A DNA stretch of 64,000 bases from contig NC_089390.1 of the NCBI RefSeq assembly GCF_003171515.1, positions 9,490,274 through 9,554,273 of the forward strand, in the 5' to 3' direction. Within the stretch, counting starts at the first letter, position 1, and the number at the start of each line of letters is the position of its first letter. The position numbers were made by a program, and so were the translations under genes. The stretch comes from Pyrenophora tritici-repentis (lineage: Eukaryota > Ascomycota > Dothideomycetes > Pleosporales > Pleosporaceae). The notes under the pieces are model-generated. The model ran no database searches and was not told where the DNA came from. It saw only the letters and a program-made list of their open reading frames with translations. Below, piece by piece: positions 11,536-24,542 of the stretch.

Positions 11536-12155
11536 CTATGCGATGTTGCTCTGGATAGCGGCCTCGAGTGCCTTGGGGTTGGCTCCCACAACCTCGGCGA
11601 CCTTGTCACCGCCCTTGAAGAACAGGAATGTAGGCATGGCGCGGATGCCGAGCTCCTGCGCGACATCGGGGACTTCGTCGACGTCGATCTTGTAGAAGCG
11701 CGCGTTGGGGTAGGCCTCGGAGAACCTAGGAAAATGTCAAAACCTCCCGTCTTTTTTTGCTTCTCGGTATATTGTTGCAACCACTTACTTGACGACCTGG
11801 GGAGCGATCACTTTACAAGGGCCGCACCATGTCGCGAAGCAGTCGAGGACCATGAGTGTGTCGTGGTCGGCCATCGCTGCGTCGAAATCCGCCTTGCTAT
11901 AATTTGCGCGTCAGCCAACGTCCAACAGATATGACGTCGTGCACGTCAGACGAGACGGGCCGGGGAGCAGACTCACCTCTGGAGGTTGTGTACGCCCTTC
12001 TTTTCTTCGCTCATTTTGGCGGTGTTGGTAAAGAACCTTTGGGTAAAAAGTGGTCGGTAGAGGTTTGCGGTCGAGGTGGGGTTAATGGAAGCTGTTTGCA
12101 GGCGCGCAGATGTAAGCAGTGTTCTGACAGTCCTAAAAGATGACGGCGCAAACAT
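11536..12155 (-). CDS. thioredoxin with mitochondrial presequence
   Basis: Three minus-strand exons (12155-11977, 11896-11789, 11725-11536; introns of 80 and 63 bp) give 158 aa. The active site WCGPCK lies in [14 protein letters not shown], followed by the cis-Pro segment [12 protein letters not shown]. It is a small disulfide reductase acting on target proteins with NADPH-thioredoxin reductase. The first 47 residues are Arg/Ser/Thr-rich without acidic residues and end in QRFFTNTAK, like a mitochondrial matrix-targeting signal. A second in-frame ATG at 12014, also with A at -3, would yield a 111-aa form beginning [10 protein letters not shown], the usual length of a cytosolic thioredoxin. The sequence alone does not show which start is used. 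Confidence 0.92.
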
Positions 12156-13321
12156 GGTATATGTAGATGAAGTGAGATAGCAGTGAGAAACGATTTCAAA
12201 GACTCGGGCTGATGGAACGGACTGGTCGCACACGCCATTGCCGATAACGACGCTGATGCGCGCGTATTTACCGGCAAACTCGTCACAGTGCCTATGCCGA
12301 TCCAAGAGTAATCATGCCGAGCAGCATGATTAGGCAGCAAACAGGGACAGAGAAGAGCCACTTACAATGTAGGGAATTGAGGATATTTGGGATGGTTTGA
12401 AAGAGGGGCTTCTGCGAGTTTCCTGAGGTCTGGCGTTATACGCGGTGATAGCGGCGGATTACTGTACACATCAGGCCGTCGGCTGAAGGAGGGGCTTGCA
12501 GTGAATGACGTGCTTGGCCGACCGCCCGATTGCCCCACCAAGGGTCATGCCTTCCGTGTTAGTCATGGCAGCAACAACTCAAACACTCTTGCATGAATCG
12601 GGCAAGACACCTGAGGCCGCCATCAACCTCGCAAGTCTAAGAATACAGTGTAACAGCATAACGCACTTTCCGCAAATACCATTTGGTCCATTACATCCAT
12701 CTGTTGTACCATCACCACGAGCATGCTGGAGGTGGAACAAATATTGTACAAAGCTTTCCATGCAGCTGATTTCAAATTACAATCTCCAAGAATAGAATCC
12801 CGGACGTAGCGTCCTCTCGAGGCCGGCCCCTAGTATTAGCCAGATCCCCCCATTTTTTGGTTCCAGATAAAAGTACAATACAATGTGGCAAGCCCAAGGA
12901 CCAGGCCTACGGGGCCTGGCCAATCTATATGCTGCCAATAATCAAAACATTCAAACCAGATTCGCACTCCAGAAAGAGGGTATCGCAAAAGCCGCACCAG
13001 CAGCTTGTGGTATCACACCGAAAGTAATCCCATAATCAATATCAACGCCATGCTATGCTTCGAAATCCGCCTGTGAGTCCGATAGGGTATATAACTCCAT
13101 CCGTGGGGTCGATCGGTCCAGGAACCGCATGCTGCCAGCCAGAAAACACAAGAGACAGGTAAGGAAATATGAATGAGTGACTAGAGTTGGACAAGAGTTG
13201 TGCAAGGAAATGTGGAATGAGCGACTGGGTACAAAGGAAAACAAAATGAGTGGCGCGGTCTGGCATGCATGCGTATTCCTGGAACCAATCAGTCTTTCAC
13301 GGATCGATGCCTTACTCCTAA
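12156..13321. other. intergenic, about 1.2 kb
   Basis: This holds the thioredoxin promoter and the 3' flank of the large disordered protein. No supported gene or repeat was found. Confidence 0.5.
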
Positions 13322-15817
13322 TCAGAATTTGTTGTTTGAGCCACCTTGCACGGGTGAGCTGGTGCGCTTCTGGATGTCCAAGAGCCTCGCGGAACCAGCG
13401 CTGAGGTGCCTGACGTGGCCCTTTCCAAGATCGACGCTTTTGGCACGCTGCAACATGCCGGGATCCGTGTCGGATGTTGGGGACGTGGGTGACTCTGATT
13501 CGATGTCGACAACCTTTGAAGAGCGATCGAGTTCATCGGTGAACATGCTGAGTAGACCTTCAGCAGACTTGATGCGGGGTCGTCGGTGGATAATTGTAGG
13601 CTGGCGACCGACGCTGCTCTTCACATACTGCTCTCCGTTGGATGGTGTGTCTACAGCTGCAGGATCCCTCTCCTCATCGGATTCAGCAGCAGTGTCGAGC
13701 CTCATCAATGTGCTAGAAGCTTTTCGACCGCGGTCGTCACTGCCGTAGGGAGATCGGCCCCGTTGGTCTGGCCGGTTTGTCAGTTTGTTGAAGTATTCGT
13801 CGTCGGCCATTCCAAGCTCCTCGTATGAAGCATTGAAGTCGTCGGTTCGCTGAACCGAAGATGTCAAGCTGGAGCGCATTTGCGATCGCTTCGGGGGTCT
13901 TCCAGAAAGCCAAGAGGCTTCCGAGTCGACGGAAGCAAGCGAGCGTGACATGGCGTTGACGGGTGCGCCCGGGCTGACAGGAGAATCAGACCGATCTCCA
14001 GAAAGGGAACCCAGGCGGAGATCCGACGGCTGTTCCCTGAGTCGGCGAGCAGCGATGGCGCTTCTCGGCTGGGCTTCTGGCGATTGCACGCGTGAATCCG
14101 GAGGAGACAGAGGGAACTCTGGGAGATCTTCCCGGAACTTTGACATTGTTCGTCGAGGTACGCTGGAAGGCCTTTGGATCTGGATCGGTTTGCTGGCAGG
14201 GACGTTGCCTACCAGATGAGCTGGAAGTGGCTGGCGAGACATGGACTCTCGCGAAGTGTTTGAGAAGGAGTGTTCTGATGGCGCGGGTGCCTGGTCGCGC
14301 TTTCCCCTTCGGAAAAGTGACGCAAACACGCCCATGCGCTTGCCCTCTGAGCTGCGTCTGCGGGTCGAGGAGCCCTGCTTGGAAGTGGCAAAGGTGTCGG
14401 CAGTATCCACAGGATGCAGCGAGCCACTTCTAGTGGGATCATGTGCTTGTTCGATAGATCCGACAGGTGTGTCATGTGCAACTTGTTTGGAGATGAGCTC
14501 CGGGAGAATGGAGGCATTGGATGGCTCGCGAGTGTGTACTTGGGCCGAGACGCTGCCTCGCGAGTAGCGGATAGCCCGAGCATCGGATACAACTGGCTCA
14601 TCAACAGGGCTGTCCAATGGGGTGGGCAGTTGGTTGTTGTCGTTCGTACGAGGCGTGACGGGCATGTCCAGCCGCTGCGAACGCTGCGGCGTCGATGGAC
14701 GAACATCCTCCATGGACATAGATGCGTCCTTGTCAATGCCCAAGCCAACAATGCCCGTACCCTCCTTGCGGGGAGTACCGGGGGTGCCTCTAGCTTCTGC
14801 AGCATTTTGCTTTTCAGCACGTCGTTCAAGTCGTCGTCGCAGCCGCTCCTGGTCGGCCTTGGCCTTCTTCTCCCTCCGCCTCTTGTCTCGTTCGAGGATA
14901 TCGCGTAGTGCTCCGGCATCGAGGTCGTCGGCAAGGTCATCGATCCGGCTCGTTCGCTTGCTCGCTCGCTCGTCTTCGCTGCTGATGGGCCGTCGCCGCA
15001 TGGTCGACTTCTCGCTGTACGTGTTGGGCGACATGCGGTCGCCGGCATGGTAGTTTGATCCGACAGATATGCGGATAGTCGGTCGGGGTGAGAACATGTC
15101 GAGTGCACTCACCCTGAACTCGCGGTTTTCGGAGCTCCCTGACATGGAGGAATGGATGGAGTCGGCGAGGGGGAGGGAGACATTGGACGTGGGACGCTCG
15201 AAGCGGTGGTTCAGGGCGCCCTTGACCTTCTTGCTGTCTCTGCGTAGCATGCCTCCCGAGCTTGCAGCGGGGCGTTTCTGTGGCATTGGTAGTGTCATGG
15301 TGCGGATTTCCTCTTCGCGGACGTGATCATGTTCTTTCCGCCTTTTACTCGACTTGCGGCGGACCAGGGAAGAGTCAGTGGTCAGATCCCTGCGCATCGA
15401 CTGGGGTCGCTGGAGCTTCCCGCGGTCCTTTGCTGACGGGGGCAGGCTCGCGTGCGAGCGTGATTGGAAGTTGTAAGGGATGGCGCCGTGTTCCTGGGCT
15501 ATTGGACGCAGGTGAGGGCTATATTCGAGGCGGTACAGGCGAGGCAGCGCAGTAATGTCCTCGACGCTGGATTGCGGCCAGGCGTCCTTGGTGAAGGCGA
15601 GGTGGGGAAGGGCCTTTTCAGCGTCGCGCAGCGAGGCCCTGGAGCGCAAACTCTCTCTTTGGCGGCGTTGGCGGTGGCTGGGTGTTCGTCGCAGGGCCGT
15701 TGTGTTCTGAGTCGTGTGGGTTTGGTCTGCAACAGGCCGCGTCCTGTCTGTAACCGCAGCGGGTCCGCCGTCGTTCTTGTTAGCGGCCTTTTTACGTCTC
15801 CGCCCAAATAGCCACAT
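13322..15817 (-). CDS. large, mostly disordered conserved-type protein (831 aa)
   Basis: A single uninterrupted frame of 831 codons begins with ATG 15817 (MWLFGRRRKKAANKN) and ends at 13322. I do not recognise the family. The protein is very rich in Ser, Arg and Pro, with many RRxS/RxxS sites suited to basophilic kinases. One highly charged segment (about residues 305-345, Lys/Arg/Glu heptad-like) probably forms a helix or coiled coil. A short hydrophobic-basic motif, MGVFASLFRRGKR, lies near residue 500. There is no signal peptide, transmembrane segment or enzyme motif. Codon use is typical of the highly coding genes here, and the large antisense open frames over it are shadows. A scaffold or regulatory role is only a guess. 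Confidence 0.85.
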   Translation of the reverse strand: MWLFGRRRKKAANKNDGGPAAVTDRTRPVADQTHTTQNTTALRRTPSHRQRRQRESLRSRASLRDAEKALPHLAFTKDAWPQSSVEDITALPRLYRLEYSPHLRPIAQEHGAIPYNFQSRSHASLPPSAKDRGKLQRPQSMRRDLTTDSSLVRRKSSKRRKEHDHVREEEIRTMTLPMPQKRPAASSGGMLRRDSKKVKGALNHRFERPTSNVSLPLADSIHSSMSGSSENREFRVSALDMFSPRPTIRISVGSNYHAGDRMSPNTYSEKSTMRRRPISSEDERASKRTSRIDDLADDLDAGALRDILERDKRRREKKAKADQERLRRRLERRAEKQNAAEARGTPGTPRKEGTGIVGLGIDKDASMSMEDVRPSTPQRSQRLDMPVTPRTNDNNQLPTPLDSPVDEPVVSDARAIRYSRGSVSAQVHTREPSNASILPELISKQVAHDTPVGSIEQAHDPTRSGSLHPVDTADTFATSKQGSSTRRRSSEGKRMGVFASLFRRGKRDQAPAPSEHSFSNTSRESMSRQPLPAHLVGNVPASKPIQIQRPSSVPRRTMSKFREDLPEFPLSPPDSRVQSPEAQPRSAIAARRLREQPSDLRLGSLSGDRSDSPVSPGAPVNAMSRSLASVDSEASWLSGRPPKRSQMRSSLTSSVQRTDDFNASYEELGMADDEYFNKLTNRPDQRGRSPYGSDDRGRKASSTLMRLDTAAESDEERDPAAVDTPSNGEQYVKSSVGRQPTIIHRRPRIKSAEGLLSMFTDELDRSSKVVDIESESPTSPTSDTDPGMLQRAKSVDLGKGHVRHLSAGSARLLDIQKRTSSPVQGGSNNKF

Positions 15818-18473
15818 GGAGCTTCGCTGGGGACAGAGCGGCGCTGCAATATTAATAGAGTTGGGGTTGCAGTCGCGGACGGCAGGTAGGACCGCGAGAG
15901 GGCGGCCGGGGCGTGTCCACGGTGGGAGGGTTGATAGTGCAGCCGGTGCTATGTGGATATCGAGTCGCTGCGCCGGCCGTTGGGCTGCATGCTGACAGGC
16001 TCAAGTCGACAGATGGCACGTGGTGGCGACAAGGTAGAACTGGAAGGAAGCCTGTTTGTGGGCGTGGGCGTGGGCGCGGGCGTGTGGGCGTGAAGGGAGC
16101 AGAACAGGACTGGAAGAAGGAGAGTGAAAGAGAAGGGCGGCCTGTCAAGATGAGAGTGTGTGCAAAGTGCATGTGTGATGTAAGGGAGGATCCGCTATCC
16201 GCTCGTAACAGGCTGAGTCCACGCCTCGACCCTCGCTCATGTCGATCCCCACGACGAGGAAGACGCCAAAAATATACCCTTCTTTTTGTTTCGCACCTTG
16301 TCCCTGTCGGTGCGCGGGCGCGGGCGCGGCCAACGGACACGGCACTTTATCTGCTTTTGCTGCACCTTGCTTGTTGCCGTTCTGCTCGACCGTCGACACA
16401 CACGGGACTTGTGTTCATGATTCTGAGTTCCGAGTTCCGAGTTCTGACCTCTGACCTCTGACCTCTGACCTCTTCGACACTGCAAGGCTGACGACGGCTC
16501 GCTGACGGCGTGCACGCAGCTTGCAGCAAGACTGACTGGTGATGCGCCGGTGAGCAAGCCTGCAGCATTGCCATGGCCCCATTTGCCTCCATCGCCAAAA
16601 GCTGCCCTCCCCGGGGGACAAGGCCTTTGGGTCTCTAGTCCGGACGCCCAGCCGTCATCCGGCAGCTGAGGGTGATGAGCAGCCCTGGACGTCCCCCGGC
16701 CTGCTACCAATCATACGCCAGTCTGCAAAGGTAAATTTCTCGACCAAGATTGCCCGAGAGAAAAAACAACCATCGGCACTGCCATGCGCCAGTAGCAGTA
16801 GCGACAACTCATTCAACGGCCTCGCCGCCGGTCAGTGCAATGCAGCGTCCTGCGCAGAATATCGAATTGCCAGCGGCAAGTATCGAAAAAATGCCAGCGG
16901 GGCGTCGACAGCCACGTCGGCCCTGCTGGGCAACGGCCGGAATCACTAGCCAGGTCGGTGGGAGGATAGCTGGTGCCCCACCTCTAATCAGCACGCCCCA
17001 TGTCGAATCCTACGCTGCACTCTTCCCAGCCGAGTGAGGCATCGCCAGCAACCTTGTGTCCTCCACTCTGCACTCAGGTACCCGCGTCTCCCGAATGCAC
17101 GTGTTATGCGTCATGTCAAGTTTCCTATCAGGCTCTGTTCAACAGTATCGCCGCCACCGAGCCGAGCAAGACGGCTGCACACACGCTTTGTGTACTTGGT
17201 GCCCAAAAGCCAAAAGCCAAAAGCTACCAAAACTTAGGCCCGTACTTCCAAGCCCGCCTACGGTTGTGAAACAACTCAAGCGTGCCGTGTTAGTGTTTCA
17301 GATGCACCATGTCGTGTTTTATCGCGTCTTACTTGACTTTTGCTCCACAGGAACATTGTTGTTGGGCCATGTACACAAGCAACTTTGCTTCCTCGCTTGT
17401 GCCTCTCCAAGCTCAATACATCCTCCTGCCTCAAGGACATGTGTTTCTGCGAGTCGCCGACGTCGCAGCTGCGTCTGACTTGGGTCCATGTTGCATGTCT
17501 ACCTACACACACGACATGTTGTAGTCAGAGGAAAAGGCGGGACTGATGCTAGTGTGCGCCCAGATCCAGCACTATCGAGAGCCCGACCCTCAACCACTAA
17601 GCCAAACCTACCTCTTCTATGGTTCTTACAAGTCAAGCGCGCCTTGTACCGGTAGAACAGAATGCACCCCTGGGCCCAGAACCACGCACTGGTCTATCCA
17701 CTTGTAGTGCGCCGCCTTCATCTTTAGCACAAGGTTTGCCTTCCCGTCGATGCTAGACCACAGCAGATGCAGGGGACGCTTTGGGTCCCCAGTTCCGAGA
17801 AACGACTCCGTGCCACCTCTGGGGTTTGACCCTGATGGAGTACGGCGACCGAGCTGGTGTTTTCACAATCTCTTTCATCTAGACACACCCACTAGAAGTG
17901 AAGCATGAGACGTCTTACACCAGCCACGGCAGCAAAACAATATCAACTGCATCGGAAAGGTGCATTTGTTTCTCGTGCGGAAGCCCGTCAGTGCTGTGCC
18001 TCTGGGGCAAAGTCAGCTCGGGATGCAAATGAGCAAAAGGAATCTCCAGAAATCACTTCCGAGTCCCAGCAGCCGCAGCTTACAGAATAGCCCGGCTAAC
18101 AACAGCGAGTCGACAACATTGCGTTGACTGTATGGAGAGGTTCCTCTCATCCAAGCTACTTCCATTGGGTCACAGGTAGAAGTCCCACATGTCGAACGCT
18201 TTCACAGGATGGAAAAAGAGCGCGAGCAGCGGCTATGTAGGTTTGGTAACTCGTATAGCACGGATGTGCCGGGTCGAGTGGTGTGTTGTTACGCGATACC
18301 TCTTTGGGAAAGGGCGGTCTCGCTCCTGCCTTGCCAACGCACTGCACCCTGTCAACAACAAACATTACCCACCTGCACCACTTGAATCACCACCACCCCA
18401 CGAGTAACGAGACTGCCCCGCCATATTGCAAATCAAACACCACAATCCTACTGCGATTAACTCATACACCAAC
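15818..18473. other. long divergent intergenic region, about 2.7 kb
   Basis: This lies between the disordered-protein gene (minus) and NUF2 (plus), so it holds both promoters. It contains GGGCGT-type GC-rich runs (about 16050-16095) and two adjacent 7-bp tandem repeats (about 16430-16472). No coding frame has family similarity or sustained codon bias. Confidence 0.5.
16430..16472. repeat. two juxtaposed 7-bp tandem repeats
   Basis: About three copies of GAGTTCC/T are followed directly by four copies of TGACCTC. It is a simple local repeat in the intergenic region upstream of both flanking genes. Confidence 0.7.
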
Positions 18474-19957
18474 ATGTCTTACAACGGGCGCATGAGCATG
18501 GCGCGAACAACGCAGCATAATCAGCGGGCACCGCCGGCAAACGAGCACGATGCTTTCATGACACTGGTATGCGAGGAAACAAAGCCTGACTCGATGCTTT
18601 ACTAACCGACATAGCCCGACCACGAAATCGCAGGTTGCATCTCGGATATTGGCATCCAATTCACCGTCTCGGACCTGCAGAAGCCGAACCCCCAAATCAT
18701 CCAGAAGGTCTTCGAATGGCTAGCTGAATTACTTATGAACACAACCCGCGAGGTTGTTGCACCGGCGATGCGCGCCGCTGCCGAAGATATGTGTGGTGGT
18801 GATGCGGATAGACTCTACACCAGCGACACGAGGGATCTAATGGCCTTCTTCGTCATTCTCAGGAAACTCCTACGCGAGGTGAGTCCTTGTGACACGCTCT
18901 CTTCTGTGCGTATTGCTGACGCTTCCAGTGCGGAATCCATGACTTCACATTCAACGACCTTTACAAGCCCACCCATGGTCGCCTCGTCAAGATCTTCTCC
19001 TACATGATCAATTTCATCCGCTTCCGCGAGTCACAAACCGAGATTATCGACGAACATTTCAACAAGGCGGAACGCACAAAGCTACGAATCGAACAGCTCT
19101 ATGACGACAAGCAAATCAAGGAGCAGCAGCTCGCTGACCTTGAGCGCAACCGTGCGGCGACGCAAAGGCTGATGCAGGAGAAGGAGAAGCGCAACAATGA
19201 GCTCAAGACCAGATTGTTGGAACTAAAGAGGGGCCAAGAGGCAGTTGCAGAGAAGCTTGAACGTGCCAAAGCCGAGCAGGACAGGCTGAAGAAGCTTTTG
19301 CAACAAAGGGTGGAGAACAAGGAGAACGTCCAGCGTGAGGTGATCAAGCTGAAGCCATACACACAGCAAAGCCCAACGGCTTTGGAAGAATCACTACGAG
19401 ATTTGAGTGACCGACTCACTGGAGAGAAGACGCAGATCGACATGATGGATCGTCGTGCACGCGCTCTCCAGACCTCCACCGACTCGTTCGCTGTCGTTGC
19501 AACGGACGTTACTTCGTGCACACGGCTACTCACAGACGTGCAAGCCGACCTCGCAAGAGAAGAGGAGGAACTGGCAAAGGCGTCGAGGCATCGAGACGCA
19601 TTGGCCGACCGGAGCAACAACGTTCGTGACGTCGAGCGACAGGAACGCCTACTACAGAAGCAACTCGGCAACATCAATGCCCGAACAGACAAGCTCAAGA
19701 CAAAAGGCGACGAAGAGGCGGAGCGGGCCCGGAAGCGCATGGAAGAGCTACGAGACACACACGCAAAATTGACCGAGGAGCGAGGTGAAAAGGGCCGAGA
19801 AATGGAGAGGCGGCGAGTACGCATTGAACAAACGGAGAAGAAGATGGCTGAACTCAAGGACAACATTGAGAATGAGGTTCATTCTGCTCATGACGAGTAT
19901 CTCAAGATGGAGAGTCATATTAAGCTTTACATTACAGAGATGGAGCAGAGTATTTGA
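18474..19957 (+). CDS. nuf2: kinetochore protein Nuf2 (Ndc80 complex)
   Basis: Three exons (18474-18566, 18615-18878, 18929-19957; introns of 48 and 50 bp) give 461 aa, close to yeast Nuf2 (451). The N-terminal calponin-homology domain begins at [13 protein letters not shown] and includes the segment [20 protein letters not shown], typical of Nuf2. From about residue 150 to the end the protein is a continuous coiled coil rich in Glu, Lys, Arg and Gln. Nuf2 pairs with Ndc80 to bind microtubules at the outer kinetochore and is essential for chromosome segregation. The ATG at 18474 is chosen because it opens a Ser/Arg-rich leader that splices in frame into the CH domain. Confidence 0.9.
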
Positions 19958-21415
19958 GTTTTTTGTTGGAGTTTATAGACGGGGCTTCTGCGGGCGTTTT
20001 GGGTGGTTAGAGGCTGCTTTCTTCCAGATACCATATATGTTGGACTAGGATGTGATACCATGTATTGCTCATTCATAATCGCATATCGACACTTGCTTCT
20101 TACTTCGTGTTGTTAGTATTCTTGTCCCATCTACTGCAAGTATAAGTTGCATCACAAAGATGACTTGGCCAGCTCTACTTTTGGATCTGGACGCGGGGTA
20201 CGTGTCGCGAAGGTTGGTATTGGTACGCCCAACGAGTGTGAGGAGTTTGGTAGAGGAGCCCTATAACGATGCTTGTACATGCATATCCTGCTCCGTACGG
20301 GGATATGTGTCCTGAACTCTGGTTTTACGAATTTCATGTACTCCGGTTGAAGATGGCACCGGCTTTGGTTTTGTTGTCTTTGAGATACATTTGTTTTTTC
20401 TTTGGTGGCAGTTTCCATGAGATTAAACATGCGTATCATGGAAGGACGCCAAAAGGGTGCAAGAGCAGACGGTGAGCAAACTACATGCCTAAAAAACTGC
20501 AAATCTCTGTAGAGGTGAGGAACATATGTAAGATCATGTCTTACGTCTGTTGACTAAACTATAGTACAGAATTAATGAATACAAGGGTTCCTGTTGTTTT
20601 CTGTGGTACTTCAATCATTATTTGTGGGGTGTACCAGTAGAAGATAACCGTTGACGGGACGAGCCGTCTGTGGAACATTGAGTGAATATATCTTGTGCAA
20701 TACTAGTGGACCACGCGATGCTCGTACTGGGATGTAGATGCGATTCTCACCGCATCTAGAGCATCTCAATCGTCTATCGCTCTCAATCTTAACGCCAAGC
20801 TGCGATTGCAAAAGGCTAAACAAGCCACCCAACCGTCCGCTAAGGCAAGATTATCTTGCACATTGACCTTTTAGGAGCGATTGTTCGTGTGTTGCGACAT
20901 CTCCGCCCTATGGTGACACACACGCCCTTCCGACGGGCCCGGGACCCAGAGATTGATGACATGTTGGTGTCGCGTGCGGTGAGCCCAAGCATGACTATGT
21001 ACCGTAAGACGTGCGTGTTGAGAGGGCGAAAGGTGTCTGATTTTATTAAAGCTGCACTTGTCTACTAGCCAGTGCAAGCATCCATGGATTGCGTTTCGAG
21101 ATTCGGAGACTTGGTTTAGATTTCTCCAGGTTTGTGGAGAGAAAACAGATTGAGACGGAAAAACGAGCTGTACTCCGCCTTTCGTGCATAAGCACTACCA
21201 TGTTCTGGTTGGTTGCCATATTACGGCAACCCCACATGTGAGCGAAGACGGCTTAGCGTACTGCTGCAGAGCCGATCCCGGCCTGCGCTTTCATCATCGC
21301 TCTTCGAAGCAGATTTTTGTGTTTGACTCACCTTGGAAATTAATCCCCAGCCTTCATAAGCTCGCCCACACCCGCCAGATCTCTTGCACTCCATCACTCT
21401 CCTCGATTATTCAAC
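19958..21415. other. intergenic, about 1.5 kb
   Basis: This holds the 3' flank of NUF2 and the promoter of homocitrate synthase. Frames such as 20611-20832 (minus) have no support. Nothing else was identified. Confidence 0.5.
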
Positions 21416-23131
21416 ATGTGTCCCCAACCTGAAGAAACACCTGCCACCAACGGCCACAGCAATGGTGCTAATGGCAGCAGCAAGGAAGGCTTCACCGGCG
21501 TCCACACCAAGCAGAACCCTCACCCAACACACAAGAGCCCATACCAGCCTGTTGGCGACTTCTTGTCAAATGTTGGCCGGTTCAAGATTATTGGTACGTC
21601 ATTATGCCCATCCTCACCGCTTTCGAGCGCCCACGCAGCGCCAATTAAGGTTTTCGAGAATTGTTACTGACTTTATTTGTGTAGAGAGCACTCTAAGAGA
21701 AGGCGAGCAGTTTGCCAACGCATACTTTGATCTCGAAGCCAAGATCAAGATTGCACGGGCTCTTGACAACTTTGGTGTTGACTGTACGGCACTTCTCCGC
21801 GGCACTTGGCCTGAAAATTCAAATACTGATTTTATGACTAGACATCGAAGTAACCAGCCCCGCTGCTTCCGAGCAGTCGCGAAGGGATTGTGAAGCTCTT
21901 TGCAAGCTTGGAGTATGTTGCACCGAAAACATCTGGCGGCGAGAATACTTTCTGACAACTTTGTAGCTCAAGGCCAAGATCCTCACCCACGTACGATGCC
22001 ACATGGACGATGCCAGGATAGCCGTCGAGACTGGTGTTGACGGTCTCGATGTCGTCATTGGAACTTCAGCATACCTCCGCGAGCACAGCCACGGCAAGGA
22101 CATGACATACATCAAGAACACGGCGCTGGAAGTCATTGAGTTTGTCAAGAGCAAGGGCAAGGAGATCCGCTTCAGCTCTGAGGATTCATTCCGATCAGAC
22201 TTGGTAGATCTTCTGTCCATCTATAGCGCTGTCGACAAGGTTGGCGTTGACCGCGTTGGTATTGCTGATACCGTTGGTTGCGCATCTCCCCGCCAAGTTT
22301 ATGACTTGGTACGAACTCTGCGAGGTGTCGTTTCGTGCGACATTGAGACACATTTCCACAACGACTCTGGCTGTGCTATTGCCAACGCCTTCTGCGCGTT
22401 GGAGGCAGGTGCTACTCACATCGATACCTCTGTACTAGGTATCGGTGAGCGTAACGGTATCACCCCACTCGGAGGCTTGATGGCTCGCATGATCGTTGCA
22501 GACCGCGAATATGTTACCAGCAAGTACAACATCAAGGCGCTCAAGGAGGTCGAGGACCTGGTCGCCGATCTTGTGGAGGTTAACATTCCTTTCAACGTGA
22601 GTGCTGCCACATATTCAATCAGATACGGGCCGACCACTAACTATGCTCTAGAACTACATCACTGGATTCTGCGCCTTCACGCACAAGGCTGGTATCCACG
22701 CCAAGGCCATCCTGAACAACCCTTCGACGTACGAGATTATCAACCCTCAAGATTTCGGCATGTCGCGATATGTGCACTTTGCTAGCAGGCTTACTGGCTG
22801 GAACGCGATCAAGAGCCGTGCCGAACAACTTGGACTGAAGATGACAGATGCGCAATACAAGGAGTGCACGGCCAAGATCAAGGCTATTGCAGACATTCGC
22901 AAGATCGCCCTCGATGACACCGACTCCATCATCCGTACCTACCACAACAACCTCCACGCCAAGGAGGAGGTGCCTCTTCTCCCAGGCATGACCGAGGAAG
23001 AGAAGAAGAAGTTTGCTGAAGCCGAGGCTGAACTGAACGGTGTGCCCGAGAAGCGCGAGCTCGATGCAACGGCTGATGCACAGGCCGAAATCCCACTGGC
23101 CAAGAAGAACAAGACTGAGACAGTGGCATAA
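21416..23131 (+). CDS. lys21: homocitrate synthase
   Basis: This enzyme condenses acetyl-CoA with 2-oxoglutarate to form homocitrate, the first and feedback-controlled step of the fungal alpha-aminoadipate lysine pathway. Five exons (21416-21593, 21685-21783, 21842-21912, 21967-22596, 22652-23131) give 485 aa. The TIM-barrel opens with the catalytic motif [10 protein letters not shown]. The metal-binding [13 protein letters not shown] follows, then [15 protein letters not shown] and the acetyl-CoA-side motif [13 protein letters not shown] split by the last intron. The C-terminal LeuA-dimer-like part is short, as in fungal Lys20/Lys21. The N-terminus is Gly/Asn/Ser-rich and not clearly a targeting peptide, and the end (KTETVA) lacks a peroxisomal signal. 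The symbol could equally be lys20. Confidence 0.95.
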
Positions 23132-23634
23132 GCGAGAAATGCTTTGTAAATATGGGGTTCTTGGAGTTGCTTTCTATCCTTTTCTTTGGAGTTGTCGTTT
23201 CCCGGCATATTTGCATGTCTTGCGGCTAGGGAAAAGTTTATGAGTTATTGATACCTGAAGATCGACGAGCCCACAGGCTTCCGGCAAACAGTATAGAATT
23301 TACGAGAAATGATTGCCATTGAAGATCAAAAGATGACTACTTGCGTGTGGCAGTTTGATATTGGATGGTTACTCACCGCCTTTGACGAGATTACTAAAGC
23401 AGGCAATGTGAGCGGGTGGCGAAGAAAATGTGATCTGGACCCTGCATGCGCAGGGGCGGCATTGGCCCAGGGTAACTTCTCACTAGCCTTTTATAGGCGG
23501 AAGCTAGCGTTATGGTCTGGCGGACATGGCAACACCCTTTCACTGCAATTATCCATTCGCCAACCGCGCCTCCTAATTCTGCAGACAAACAGCTACGTAT
23601 TCGATACATTGGCCTTTGCTACCGGTTTTCCACC
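23132..23634. other. intergenic, about 500 bp
   Basis: This holds the 3' flank of homocitrate synthase and the promoter of IPP isomerase. No gene is seen. Confidence 0.5.

Positions 23635-24542
<908 letters not shown>

Noticed and set aside
14209..15108. 299-codon frame inside the 831-codon gene
   Set aside because: Overlaps the large minus-strand gene in another frame; Arg/Ser/Pro-rich text is a by-product of that gene's composition.
17580..17610. Minus-strand string like a tRNA D-arm (TGGCTTAGTGGTT)
   Set aside because: No T-arm B-box (GGTTCRANNCC-like) at the proper distance and no foldable acceptor stem.
19099..19866. 255-codon antisense frame over NUF2
   Set aside because: A Ser/Arg/Cys-rich mirror of the coiled-coil coding strand; a shadow.
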